From positions 1-44,645 of the forward strand of contig CALXHO010000015.1 in assembly GCA_944388125.1 (NCBI GenBank): a DNA stretch of 44,645 nucleotides, read 5' to 3'. Below are positions 24,063-31,560 of this stretch, piece after piece. How positions within the stretch are numbered: the stretch's first letter is position 1; each line of letters starts with the position of its first letter. The DNA is from an uncultured Gemmiger sp. (GTDB lineage Bacteria; Bacillota; Clostridia; Oscillospirales; Ruminococcaceae). The position numbers were made by a program, and so were the translations under genes. Below the pieces are notes generated by a model, which saw nothing but the letters and a program-made list of their open reading frames with translations, made no database searches and was not told where the DNA came from.

Positions 24063-24842
24063 TCAGTTGGGGTAGATCTTGGCCACCTCATACAGCAGGA
24101 GCTCCAGAAACAGATAGACAATCACCTGATCTTCAAAAAAGTTGTCGGCGTCGTCGTGGCTGATCCAGGGCAGGGTGAAGATCTGGGTCGCATATTTGGC
24201 AGCAGAAATTTTGGGGTTCATGGTGATGAGAAGGATGGGGCAGCCGCTTTCCCGCAGGGAGCGGAACAGAGGGTCACGTCCCACCAGTCCCCGTCCGGCC
24301 ACGCTGATGACAATGCACAGATCCTTGGCGGTGAGAATTTCCGAGTCGTCCGTCATAACGACCCAGTCGTCGGTGGCCTGGTTGAAGATGCCCAGCCGTC
24401 CCAGCCGGTGGGACAGCTGCTTGGCCGACTGAAAGGTCCGGTTGAACCCCCAGATGGTGATGCGCCGTGCCGAGCAGATGGTCTTTGCCGCTTTGCGCAG
24501 TTCCTCCTCGTCCACAAAGTCGGGGAGCTGGCGGATATAGTGGATGTATGCCTCGATGGTGGTCTGCATGGGAGACTGGGTGTTGCCCTGGTCATCGCTG
24601 CGCTCAGCGCCCCGGGAGAGGAGGTACCGGTGCATGGAAAACTTGAATTCAGCAAAGCCCTTGAAGCCCAGCTTCTGGCAAAGGCGGACCAGCGCCGCAT
24701 TGGAGGAATCCGCCGATTTGGCGATGCCCGTGATGCTTTCCCCCAGCACGCAGCGGGGATTGGAAAGGATATACTGTGCCAGTTTCTGCTCGGATTTTGT
24801 AAAACTGTCCATATTTTTCTGCAGCAGGGTGATCGGGTCCAT
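24063..24842 (-). CDS. RpiR/MurR-family sugar-phosphate-responsive regulator 1
   Basis: This 259-residue protein has an N-terminal helix-turn-helix domain (1-77: FTKSEQKLAQYILSN ... SNAALVRLCQKLGFKGFAEFK) and a C-terminal SIS domain (about 105-245) that binds a phosphorylated sugar. The SIS core has the TICSARRITIWGFNRTFQSA and ILLITMNPK segments. It is divergent from the module A PTS permease with both promoters in the 346-base gap, so it most likely controls that operon. It differs clearly from RpiR 2 at 28.8 kb. ATG 24842 follows CGGAGG. Whether it represses or activates is unknown. Confidence 0.9.
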   Translation of the reverse strand: MDPITLLQKNMDSFTKSEQKLAQYILSNPRCVLGESITGIAKSADSSNAALVRLCQKLGFKGFAEFKFSMHRYLLSRGAERSDDQGNTQSPMQTTIEAYIHYIRQLPDFVDEEELRKAAKTICSARRITIWGFNRTFQSAKQLSHRLGRLGIFNQATDDWVVMTDDSEILTAKDLCIVISVAGRGLVGRDPLFRSLRESGCPILLITMNPKISAAKYATQIFTLPWISHDDADNFFEDQVIVYLFLELLLYEVAKIYPN

Positions 24843-24881
24843 CCTGTATCGCCTCCGTATCTTTAATCCCGACGGGATTTT

Positions 24882-24893
24882 GGAAAGATTTCC
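24882..24893. repeat. Palindrome near the rpiR-1 promoter
   Basis: GGAAAGATTTCC is a 12-base palindrome (GGAAA-GA-TTTCC, centre dinucleotide not symmetric). It sits just downstream of the rpiR-1 -10 box. It shares the GAAA...TTTC character of the dyad at 25058 and could be an autoregulatory site. Confidence 0.4.
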
Positions 24894-24907
24894 GTATATC
24901 TGTTTCC

Positions 24908-24936
24908 ATCATACCGCACCGGCGCCGGAAAAGCAA
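24908..24936 (-). promoter_or_regulatory. Promoter of rpiR-1
   Basis: On the minus strand TTGCTT (24931-24936), 17 bases, TATGAT (24908-24913). It lies about 66 bases before the regulator's start. Confidence 0.6.
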
Positions 24937-25057
24937 CCGGAAACGGGCTTCCCTCCCATAATTTAAAAAGAAAACCAAATCGGGGAACAACGTGTCAGCG
25001 TTTCTTTTGGTGAATGTGCGCAAAAAACAGGAAACACATTGAACATATTTCCGAAAA

Positions 25058-25071
25058 TGAAAAACTTTTCA
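25058..25071. promoter_or_regulatory. Candidate RpiR operator upstream of module A
   Basis: TGAAAAACTTTTCA is a dyad of TGAAAA and TTTTCA around AC. A second copy of its left half, TTGAAAAAC, recurs at 25080 and covers the -35 box of the PTS promoter. A regulator bound here would be next to or over RNA polymerase. Confidence 0.5.
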
Positions 25072-25079
25072 AAAATGCA

Positions 25080-25108
25080 TTGAAAAACGTTCCAAATGGC
25101 TCTATACT
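25080..25108 (+). promoter_or_regulatory. Promoter of module A PTS-sulfatase operon
   Basis: TTGAAA (25080-25085), 17 bases, TATACT (25103-25108): a good sigma-A promoter 81 bases before the EIIC start. Confidence 0.72.
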
Positions 25109-25188
25109 GAAACCGTGGAAAGCCGGTGCAGGCGCGCGGCAGCCGGCTGCGGAACCGATTGATTATCGCTAAAGTGAGGAATGCAATT

Positions 25189-26487
25189 ATGATGGATAAA
25201 TTCCAGGCGGCGATGGAAAAGACCCTGATCCCCCTCGCCAACAAACTGTCTGCCAGCAGAATTCTGCGGGCCATCAGCGGCGGCTTTTCGGCACTGCTGC
25301 CCATCATCATGGTGGGTGCCATCGCATCGCTGCTCTCCGGACTGAATATTGAGGTCTATCAGAACCTGATCACCTCCATCGGCCTCAAGCCGATCATCAC
25401 CTATGTCACGACCTACACCACCAACATGATCGCGCTGTATGCGGTTTTCAGCATCGGCAAGGCCATGGCCGATCAGCTGGAGTGCAAAAATCAGTCGACG
25501 CTGGTCGCACTGACTACTCTGCTGATGTTCCTGCTGGTCATCCCCACCGGTGTGGGCGAGGGGGAGACTGCCGTGGCCTCCGCCATCTCCACCTCTTATT
25601 TCGGTGCGCCCGGTCTGTTCACGGCCATGATCCTGGGCTGTGTGGTCCCCATCATTTACAATCTGTTTGTCAAATACAACATTGTCATCAAGATGCCCGA
25701 CGGCGTTCCTCCCCAGATTGCCAACGGCTTTTCGGCCATCATTCCGGCTACTGTGCTGACCGTGATTTTTGTCATCGTCCGCCAGCTCTGCACGCTCACC
25801 AGCTTCGGCACCCTCAACGACCTGATCTACGGCCTGCTCCGTGCACCCCTCAGCTCCCTGACCGAGAGCCCCATCACCTTTGTCATCCTTCTTCTGTTCT
25901 GCAATATCCTGTGGTTCTTCGGCATTCACGGCGGCATGGTCACCATGTCCTTCCTGAATATGCTGTACATGGCACCTGCGATGGAAAACCTGGAGGCTAT
26001 GGCTGCGGGAGAGGCTTTGCCCAATCTGTTGACGAAAACCTGGTGGTTCACCTTCGCCCAGCTGGGCGGCTCCGGCGGTATCATCGGACTGGCGGTCTGC
26101 ATGTTCTTCTTTGCCAAGAGTGAGCGGTACAAAACGCTGGGCAAAATTTCCATTTTGCCTGCCCTGTGCTCCATTTCCGAGCCCATCGTCTTCGGCGTGC
26201 CCCTGGTGCTCAATGTCATGATGCTCATTCCCATGATCCTCAGCCCGCTGCTCTGCTTCCTGAGCTCCTACATCATGACCCTCATCGGCGTTCTGCCCTA
26301 CCTCAACGGCATCCAGCTCTCCACCGGCACTCCCGTGTTCCTGTCCGGTTTCCTGACCGGCGGCTGGGTCGCGGCAGTCTGGCAGGCAGTCCTGATCGCC
26401 CTGCAGTTTGCTGTCTACTTCCCCTTCTTCCGCATGGTGGACAAGCAGGCGGTGGAGGAGGAAAAGGCCCTCGCTGCAAAAGAGTGA
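25189..26487 (+). CDS. PTS EIIC, cellobiose/lactose family
   Basis: This 432-residue membrane permease has about ten hydrophobic segments and the EIIC motifs of the Lac (lactose/cellobiose/chitobiose) family. These are LIPLANKLSASRILRAISGGF at the start, FGIHGGMVTMSFLNMLY and the substrate-binding SEPIVFGVPLVLN. It carries the sugar across the membrane while the EIIB protein phosphorylates it. Its EIIA and EIIB partners are separate genes (28.1 and 28.4 kb), with a sulfatase inserted between EIIC and EIIA, an uncommon order. ATG 25189 follows GTGAGGA; an in-frame upstream ATG (25126) lacks a ribosome binding site. The transported sugar is probably a beta-linked disaccharide, and the sulfatase suggests a sulfated one. 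Confidence 0.93.
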   Translation: MMDKFQAAMEKTLIPLANKLSASRILRAISGGFSALLPIIMVGAIASLLSGLNIEVYQNLITSIGLKPIITYVTTYTTNMIALYAVFSIGKAMADQLECKNQSTLVALTTLLMFLLVIPTGVGEGETAVASAISTSYFGAPGLFTAMILGCVVPIIYNLFVKYNIVIKMPDGVPPQIANGFSAIIPATVLTVIFVIVRQLCTLTSFGTLNDLIYGLLRAPLSSLTESPITFVILLLFCNILWFFGIHGGMVTMSFLNMLYMAPAMENLEAMAAGEALPNLLTKTWWFTFAQLGGSGGIIGLAVCMFFFAKSERYKTLGKISILPALCSISEPIVFGVPLVLNVMMLIPMILSPLLCFLSSYIMTLIGVLPYLNGIQLSTGTPVFLSGFLTGGWVAAVWQAVLIALQFAVYFPFFRMVDKQAVEEEKALAAKE

Positions 26488-26503
26488 TCCCGTATACGTA
26501 ACC

Positions 26504-26552
26504 ACGGCTGACACAGCCATGGCGGAATCTCCCGCTCCCGTGACGGAGCGGG
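26504..26552 (+). repeat. Two hairpins between EIIC and sulfatase A genes
   Basis: CCACGGCTG-ACA-CAGCCATGG (about 26502-26522) is followed by CCCGCTCC (26531-26538) paired with GGAGCGGG (26545-26552). No T run follows. These are likely mRNA processing or stability elements that separate expression of the permease from that of the downstream enzymes. Confidence 0.5.
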
Positions 26553-26582
26553 AAATCCCGTCTGAAAGGGAGTAGACCTGAT

Positions 26583-28073
26583 ATGAGCAACAAACCCAAT
26601 ATTGTCTGGTTCGTGGCCGACCAGATGCGCTGCGATTCCATGGCGCACATGGGCAACCCGGCGGCCAGCACCCCGAACCTGGATGCCCTGGCACAGGAAG
26701 GTGTCAGCTTTACCAACGCCTACTGCCAGAACCCCGTCTGTGTGCCCAGCCGGTGCAGTTTTCTCACCGGATGGTACCCCCACACTATGGGTCACCGCAC
26801 CATGCATTACATGATGCGCCGGGAAGACCCCAACCTCCTCAAGACCATGAAGGACAACGGCTATGAGGTGGTGTGGATCGGCCGCAACGATTTTATCCCC
26901 GGCAGCTGGGCCAAGACCGACTACTGCGACAAATTCTACGACGGCACCGACCTTGTGGAGAAAAGCGCCGTCGAGGGCGGCAAGATGAATTTCGGCGCCG
27001 GTATGCATACCAAGCCGGAGGTCGCCCCGGTCATGGAGGGGGCAGCGCTCAAGTATTCCTTCTACCTGGGACGCTTCCAGGAGCACTCCCTGAACGAGAC
27101 CTTCGACTGGAACTGCGTCAACGCTGCGCTGAACTACCTGGAGGAGCGGGCCGCCCGGCCCGGCGGCAAGCCGTTCTTCCTCTACTGCACGCTGAGCTAC
27201 CCCCATCCGCCTTACGGCTGTGAGGAACCTTGGTATTCCCTCATCGACCGCAGCAAACTGCCCCCGCGCCGTCCCGACCTGGACAAGCTGGAGGGCAAGG
27301 CAGGCATCCTCCAGGGGATCCGTGCCAAGCAGGGTTTGCAGAACTGGACGGAAGAACAGTATAATGAGCTGCGGGCAGTCTACCTGGGCATGGTGGCGCG
27401 GTTCGACCATCAGCTGGGCCTGGTGGTGGACAAGCTGAAGCAGACCGGCGTCTATGACGACACCAGCGTCTTTGTGTTCAGCGACCACGGCGACCTGACC
27501 GGCGACTACGGCATCACCGAAAAATGCCAGAACAGCTTCGAGGACCCCCTTACCAACGTGCCGCTCATCGTCAAACCGGCGGCGGAACTGCCGGTCAAGC
27601 GGGGCAAAAACGACGCCCTGGTCCAGCTCAACGACCTGCCCGCCACCGTCTGGGAGATGACCGGCGTGCAGCCGGACTACATTCAGTTCGGCCAGTCGCT
27701 GTGCAGCACCATCGCCACCGGCGGGGCTCACCGTGACGCCGTCTTCTGCGAGGGCGGACGCATCCATGGGGAGGTGCAGGCCATGGAGCCGGAACACGGC
27801 CCCGATTCTCCCTACTGGCCCCGCATCTCCACCCAGCATGAGAGTGACGAGGCCCACACCAAAGGCTGCATGATCCGCATGGGAGACCTCAAATACATTA
27901 TGCGGCTGTATGAGCCGGATCAGCTGTATGATCTGGCCAGGGACCCGGAGGAACTGGTCAACCGCATCGACGATCCGGCCTATGCCGAAAAACTGCGGGA
28001 ACTGCGCGGCCGGATGCTGCGCTTCTACATGGAGACGGGGGACTTTGTCCCGACCCAAATGGACAAACGCTGA
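26583..28073 (+). CDS. Cytoplasmic sulfatase (module A)
   Basis: This 496-residue alkaline-phosphatase-superfamily protein carries the type I sulfatase signature CVPSRCSFLTG (Cys53-x-Pro-Ser-Arg). Its cysteine is converted to formylglycine in active sulfatases. Asp13 of FVADQ and the later FSDHGDLTGDYG are calcium-binding positions. It begins MSNKPNIVWFVADQ, directly with the catalytic strand, so there is no signal peptide and it should work in the cytoplasm. It lies between the EIIC and EIIA genes of a PTS, so its substrate is probably the imported (phosphorylated) sulfated sugar. A maturation enzyme (anSME) is needed and is not in the window. ATG 26583 follows AAAGGGAG. The specific sulfate ester cannot be read. 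Confidence 0.9.
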   Translation: MSNKPNIVWFVADQMRCDSMAHMGNPAASTPNLDALAQEGVSFTNAYCQNPVCVPSRCSFLTGWYPHTMGHRTMHYMMRREDPNLLKTMKDNGYEVVWIGRNDFIPGSWAKTDYCDKFYDGTDLVEKSAVEGGKMNFGAGMHTKPEVAPVMEGAALKYSFYLGRFQEHSLNETFDWNCVNAALNYLEERAARPGGKPFFLYCTLSYPHPPYGCEEPWYSLIDRSKLPPRRPDLDKLEGKAGILQGIRAKQGLQNWTEEQYNELRAVYLGMVARFDHQLGLVVDKLKQTGVYDDTSVFVFSDHGDLTGDYGITEKCQNSFEDPLTNVPLIVKPAAELPVKRGKNDALVQLNDLPATVWEMTGVQPDYIQFGQSLCSTIATGGAHRDAVFCEGGRIHGEVQAMEPEHGPDSPYWPRISTQHESDEAHTKGCMIRMGDLKYIMRLYEPDQLYDLARDPEELVNRIDDPAYAEKLRELRGRMLRFYMETGDFVPTQMDKR

Positions 28074-28085
28074 GGAGGCAGAAAA

Positions 28086-28415
28086 ATGGAAATCAATCAG
28101 GATCAGTATGATGAGATGGTCATGAACCTGGTCGTGGAGGGCGGCAACGCCCGCAGCCTGGCCATGGAGGCCATCCAGGAGGCCAAAAAGGGCAACCTGG
28201 ACAAGGCGGATGAACTGCTCAAGGAGTGTGATGCCGCCCTGGTGGAAGCCCACAATGCCCAGACCGACATGATCCAGGCAGAGATCCGGGGCGAGCATAT
28301 CCCCGTCATGCTGCTGATGGTGCATGCCCAGGATCATCTGATGGACGCCATGGTCGTCAAGGACCTGGCCGCCGAGATCGTTGACCTTTACCGCAAATTG
28401 GCCGAAAAGGCCTGA
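28086..28415 (+). CDS. PTS EIIA, lactose/cellobiose family
   Basis: This 109-residue helical protein has the LacF/CelC-type core (VVEGGNARSLAMEAI, residues 17-31) and the phosphohistidine in MVHAQDHLM (about His80). It receives phosphate from HPr and passes it to EIIB. The start follows GAGGAGG, 13 bases after the sulfatase stop. The length matches the family (about 105 residues). Confidence 0.96.
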   Translation: MEINQDQYDEMVMNLVVEGGNARSLAMEAIQEAKKGNLDKADELLKECDAALVEAHNAQTDMIQAEIRGEHIPVMLLMVHAQDHLMDAMVVKDLAAEIVDLYRKLAEKA

Positions 28416-28429
28416 AGGAGGATACCACT

Positions 28430-28729
28430 ATGAAAAACATTGTTCTGTTCTGCGCCGCCGGTATGTCCACCAGCCTGCTGGTGTCCAAGATGCAGGCTGC
28501 CGCCAAGGAGATGGGCGTGGACTGCCAGATCGCGGCATACAGCCTGAATGAGCTCACCGCCAAGGGCGCCGACGCCGACTGCATCCTGCTGGGACCCCAG
28601 GTCCGCTATCAGAAGGACAAGGTCACCACGGCTTTCCCCGACAAGCCGGTGGCGGTCATCGACATGCGGCTGTACGGCATGATGAAGGGCAAGGAAGTGC
28701 TGGAGGAAGCACTCAAGATGATGGGCTGA
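28430..28729 (+). CDS. PTS EIIB, lactose/cellobiose family
   Basis: This 99-residue protein has the phosphocysteine loop VLFCAAGMSTSLLV at the N-terminus (Cys8), followed by a Rossmann-like EIIB fold with DCILLGPQVRYQ. It phosphorylates the sugar brought in by EIIC. The ribosome binding site AAGGAGG is strong and 14 bases separate it from EIIA. It is the last gene of module A. Confidence 0.96.
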   Translation: MKNIVLFCAAGMSTSLLVSKMQAAAKEMGVDCQIAAYSLNELTAKGADADCILLGPQVRYQKDKVTTAFPDKPVAVIDMRLYGMMKGKEVLEEALKMMG

Positions 28730-28762
28730 TCCCGGCTGCATCACTGCACGTCAGATTCCCAT

Positions 28763-28803
28763 AAAAAAGGGCGGGCACAGGGAGTTCCTGCACCCGCCCT
28801 TTT
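28763..28803. terminator. Bidirectional terminator between module A and rpiR-2
   Basis: AAAAAAGGGCGGGCACAG (28764-28780 region) pairs with CTGCACCCGCCCTTTT (28788-28803). A-rich and T-rich flanks make it work on both strands for the convergent stops at 28729 and 28821. Confidence 0.88.
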
Positions 28804-28820
28804 GGCAGGGACGGAAAGAA

Positions 28821-29594
28821 TCAGAGGGAATCCGGCCGGGCCGGAGCATCCTTTGTTTCGAACCGGATCTTGTGCAGCGCCTCAATGAGCAGTTCCACAA
28901 AGGTGAAAAAGCCGATGGCGTCGTCCAGCAGATATTCGCTGGAGGCATGGCTGATGCGGGGGAGCAAAAAGACTTCGTCCACCAGTTTGGCGATGGGAGC
29001 CTGGGCCGTCATGGTGACCAGGGCCACCCGGGCGCCGCTGTTCCGGTAATGGAGGATCATATCCCGGTAGCTGTTCTGGCCGCTGATGGAAAAAATCACT
29101 ACCACGTCGCCCTGTTTCAGGACGCTCTGATAGCCTTCCATCAGGGTGACGTCGTCCAGGGCGTTGCAGTCCAGCCCGAACCGGTTGAGGCGGAAGGCCA
29201 GCTGCCGGGCCGACATACCGGAATGAAGCAGTCCCAGCGCCAGCACATGGTCGGCATGGAGAATGTCCCCGGCCAGCCGCAGCAGCGGCGGGGAACCGGC
29301 CAGCGGCTGCATGCGCTGCAGTTCGTCCAGATAGGTCTGCAGCGTGTCCCGGCCGGACCCGGCGGGAACGGAAGGCTCGGCGCGCAGGGCGTAGCGGAAT
29401 TCTGCATATCCACGGTAGCCCAGTTTCTGGCACAGCCGGATGACAGCGCTGCGGGAGGACCCGGAACTCTCCGCGATCCCCTCACAGGTGGCGCGGTGCA
29501 CATCGTTGGGATATTGCAGCAGATAGTCTGCCGCCCGGCGCTCACTTTTGGACAGCTCGGGCAGCATCTGCCGCAGGTTTTCCAGTACAGTCAT
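28821..29594 (-). CDS. RpiR/MurR-family regulator 2
   Basis: This 257-residue protein has the RpiR helix-turn-helix domain (1-72: LSKSERRAADYLLQYPNDV ... SRSAVIRLCQKLGYRGYAEFR) and a SIS domain (about 105-235) with ALGLLHSGMSARQLAFRL and the sugar-phosphate-binding loop VVIFSISGQNSYRDMI. It is divergent from the module B PTS gene. Its promoter and that of the PTS overlap repeated TGTCC-N6-GGAC dyads, so it is probably autoregulated. ATG 29594 follows GGAAAGGAG; longer in-frame starts upstream lack a ribosome binding site and would cover the promoter. Confidence 0.9.
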   Translation of the reverse strand: MTVLENLRQMLPELSKSERRAADYLLQYPNDVHRATCEGIAESSGSSRSAVIRLCQKLGYRGYAEFRYALRAEPSVPAGSGRDTLQTYLDELQRMQPLAGSPPLLRLAGDILHADHVLALGLLHSGMSARQLAFRLNRFGLDCNALDDVTLMEGYQSVLKQGDVVVIFSISGQNSYRDMILHYRNSGARVALVTMTAQAPIAKLVDEVFLLPRISHASSEYLLDDAIGFFTFVELLIEALHKIRFETKDAPARPDSL

Positions 29595-29650
29595 GGCAAA
29601 CTCCTTTCCGGCAACCGGTGCCGCGGAGCAGAACATCGGTGTCTGCTTCC

Positions 29651-29679
29651 AGTATAGCAGAGCGGTGCGGAAATGTCCA
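29651..29679 (-). promoter_or_regulatory. Promoter of rpiR-2
   Basis: On the minus strand TGGACA (29674-29679), 17 bases, TATACT (29651-29656). The -35 box is part of the first TGTCC-N6-GGAC dyad, which predicts autoregulation. Confidence 0.65.
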
Positions 29680-29725
29680 AACCCGGACGGCGCCGCGCCG
29701 CCGGAACAATGTCCAGATCCGGACG
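29674..29725. promoter_or_regulatory. Two candidate RpiR-2 operators at the rpiR-2 promoter
   Basis: TGTCC-AAACCC-GGACG (29674-29689) and TGTCC-AGATCC-GGACG (29710-29725) are near-identical 16-base dyads 36 bases apart. The first covers the rpiR-2 -35 box. Confidence 0.6.
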
Positions 29726-29869
29726 AAATTCCGCAGCATTCCGGGATGCGGCGGCCTCGGCCAGGGAATTGCAGCGTGCTTCGGCAAAGAATAAATACCC
29801 ATCCATACAGTTCAACGAAAAGGCGACTCTTCCGGCCGGAACCCGGCCTGAGGATCCTCCCTTGCAACA

Positions 29870-29940
29870 TGTCCAAAAATGGACAATGATACTTGTAAAT
29901 AACGCAGAAAAATGGACTTTAGTCCAAAAATGAATTGTCA
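29870..29940. promoter_or_regulatory. Candidate RpiR-2 operators at the module B promoter
   Basis: TGTCC-AAAAAT-GGACA (29870-29885) is a perfect dyad. TGGAC-TTTA-GTCCA (29913-29926) is another, and its right half begins GTCCAAAAATG, repeating 11 bases of the first. The last site ends within nine bases of the -35 box at 29935. Confidence 0.65.
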
Positions 29941-29963
29941 TTTGCGCAGCTGCGTGGTATATT
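29935..29963 (+). promoter_or_regulatory. Promoter of module B PTS-sulfatase-GH1 operon
   Basis: TTGTCA (29935-29940), 17 bases, TATATT (29958-29963): sigma-A type, with operators just upstream. It lies 100 bases before the EIIBC start; the leader has no clear terminator. Confidence 0.7.
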
Positions 29964-30062
29964 GAACATGCAAGGAAGGTTCCAGGGCCCGGAATCCAAC
30001 GTACGGATCATGCGGGAGACGGTGTTTTGCCGCCCTGCATACACGACAGGAGGAGTTATATC

Positions 30063-31532
30063 ATGCCGAAGAAGGACTATCCCGCACTGGCGGCATTTAT
30101 TCTGGAACATGTGGGCGGCAAGGAAAACGTCGTCTCGCTGACGCACTGTGTCACCCGTCTGCGCTTCAAACTCAAGGATGAGGGCAAGGCCGACACCCAG
30201 GCCCTGAAGGATAAGGACGGCATCATTGACGTCATTCAAAAGGGCGGCCAGTATCAGGTCGTCATCGGCAACGATGTGGAGGACGCCTATGACGCCGTGG
30301 TCAAGGCGGGCGGCCTTGCCGGCGGCGGCGAGGTCCCTGCTGATGACGACGGCCCCAAGGGCAGCCTGTTCGACCGGGTGGTCAGCCTGATCACCGGTAT
30401 TTTCACCCCGCTGCTGGGCCTGATGTGCGGCTGCGGTATCCTGAAAGGTCTCAGCGTCTTTCTGGGCGCCCTGGGGCTCATCAGCACCACCTCCGGCACC
30501 TACATCATCATCAATGCGGCCGGCGACGTGATCTTCTATTTCTTCCCCGTCTTTGTGGGCATCACGGCAGCCAGAAAGTTCGGTATGAATGAATTTGTGG
30601 GCGCGGCCATCGGCGCGGCCCTGATCCATCCCAACATCGCGGCCCTGTCTTCGGCGGAGACACTGTTCACCGCCTTTGAGGGCACCATCTTCCAGACCAA
30701 CGTCACCACCACGTTCCTGGGCATTCCGGTGCTGATGATGAGCTATTCCTCCACCGTCGTTCCCGCCATTCTGGCGACCTGGGTCGGCTCCAAGGTGGAA
30801 AAATTCTTCAAGAAAGTCACCCCCGCCGTCATCAAGATGTTCTTTGTGCCGGCCATGACTCTGCTCATCATGGTGCCGCTCACTCTGCTGGCTGTCGGCC
30901 CCGTGGCTACCTGGATCAGCGATATCGTCGGCAATGTCTTCATGGCAGCCCATGACTTCAGCCCCGTACTCACCGGTGCGCTGGTGGGCGGTCTGTGGCA
31001 GGTGCTGGTCATGTTCGGCCTGCACCAGGGCATTGTTCCCATCCAGATCAACAACCTCATGACCAACGGCTTCGAAAACGTCATCTGCTGCATGCAGGCA
31101 GTGCCCTTCACCACCTGCGCGGTGGTCTTCGCGGTGTTCCTCAAGAGCCGCAACAAAAAGACCAAGGAGACCGCCCTGCCCGCTGCCATCTCCAGCTTCT
31201 TCGGTGTCAGCGAACCTTCCATCTACGGCGTCACGCTGCCCCTCAAGACCCCGCTGTTCATCACCTGGGGCTGCTCCGCTGTGGGCGGCGCCATCATGGG
31301 CCTGCTGGATGTCAAACTGTATACCATGGGCGGCATGGGACTGTTTGCCTTCCCGGCCTACATCAGCCCCAACGGCTTTGATATGTCTTTCTACGGCGTG
31401 CTCATCGCCGTGGGTGTTTCCATGGTGCTGGGCTTCGTGCTGACCCTGATCTTCTTCAAGGACAAGGACGGCGTGGAAGTGCAGGACGCCAAAGAATCCA
31501 AGGCCGCAGTCAAGAAAAAGCTCGGCCGCTGA
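30063..31532 (+). CDS. PTS EIIBC, beta-glucoside (glucose/sucrose superfamily) type
   Basis: This 489-residue protein joins an EIIB domain (1-90, phosphocysteine Cys29 in LTHCVTRLRFKL) to a membrane EIIC (about 105-475) with GIFTPLLGLMCGCGILKGL, GAAIGAALIHPNI and a conserved FGLHQGIVPIQINN segment. The family carries beta-glucosides, sucrose, trehalose or N-acetylmuramic acid. There is no EIIA domain at the C-terminus (it ends KKKLGR) and no EIIA gene in the operon, so phosphate must come from a Crr-type EIIA encoded elsewhere. The module A EIIA is of another family and is unlikely to serve. ATG 30063 follows AGGAGGAG; the upstream in-frame ATG at 30027 was rejected. Confidence 0.93.
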   Translation: MPKKDYPALAAFILEHVGGKENVVSLTHCVTRLRFKLKDEGKADTQALKDKDGIIDVIQKGGQYQVVIGNDVEDAYDAVVKAGGLAGGGEVPADDDGPKGSLFDRVVSLITGIFTPLLGLMCGCGILKGLSVFLGALGLISTTSGTYIIINAAGDVIFYFFPVFVGITAARKFGMNEFVGAAIGAALIHPNIAALSSAETLFTAFEGTIFQTNVTTTFLGIPVLMMSYSSTVVPAILATWVGSKVEKFFKKVTPAVIKMFFVPAMTLLIMVPLTLLAVGPVATWISDIVGNVFMAAHDFSPVLTGALVGGLWQVLVMFGLHQGIVPIQINNLMTNGFENVICCMQAVPFTTCAVVFAVFLKSRNKKTKETALPAAISSFFGVSEPSIYGVTLPLKTPLFITWGCSAVGGAIMGLLDVKLYTMGGMGLFAFPAYISPNGFDMSFYGVLIAVGVSMVLGFVLTLIFFKDKDGVEVQDAKESKAAVKKKLGR

Positions 31533-31560
31533 TCCGCAGAGATAAGGGAGGCTGCATCGC

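Noticed and set aside
26415-28337. Minus-strand open frame of 640 codons
   Set aside because: Antisense to the sulfatase A gene, whose C-x-P-S-R motif and start signals are clear.
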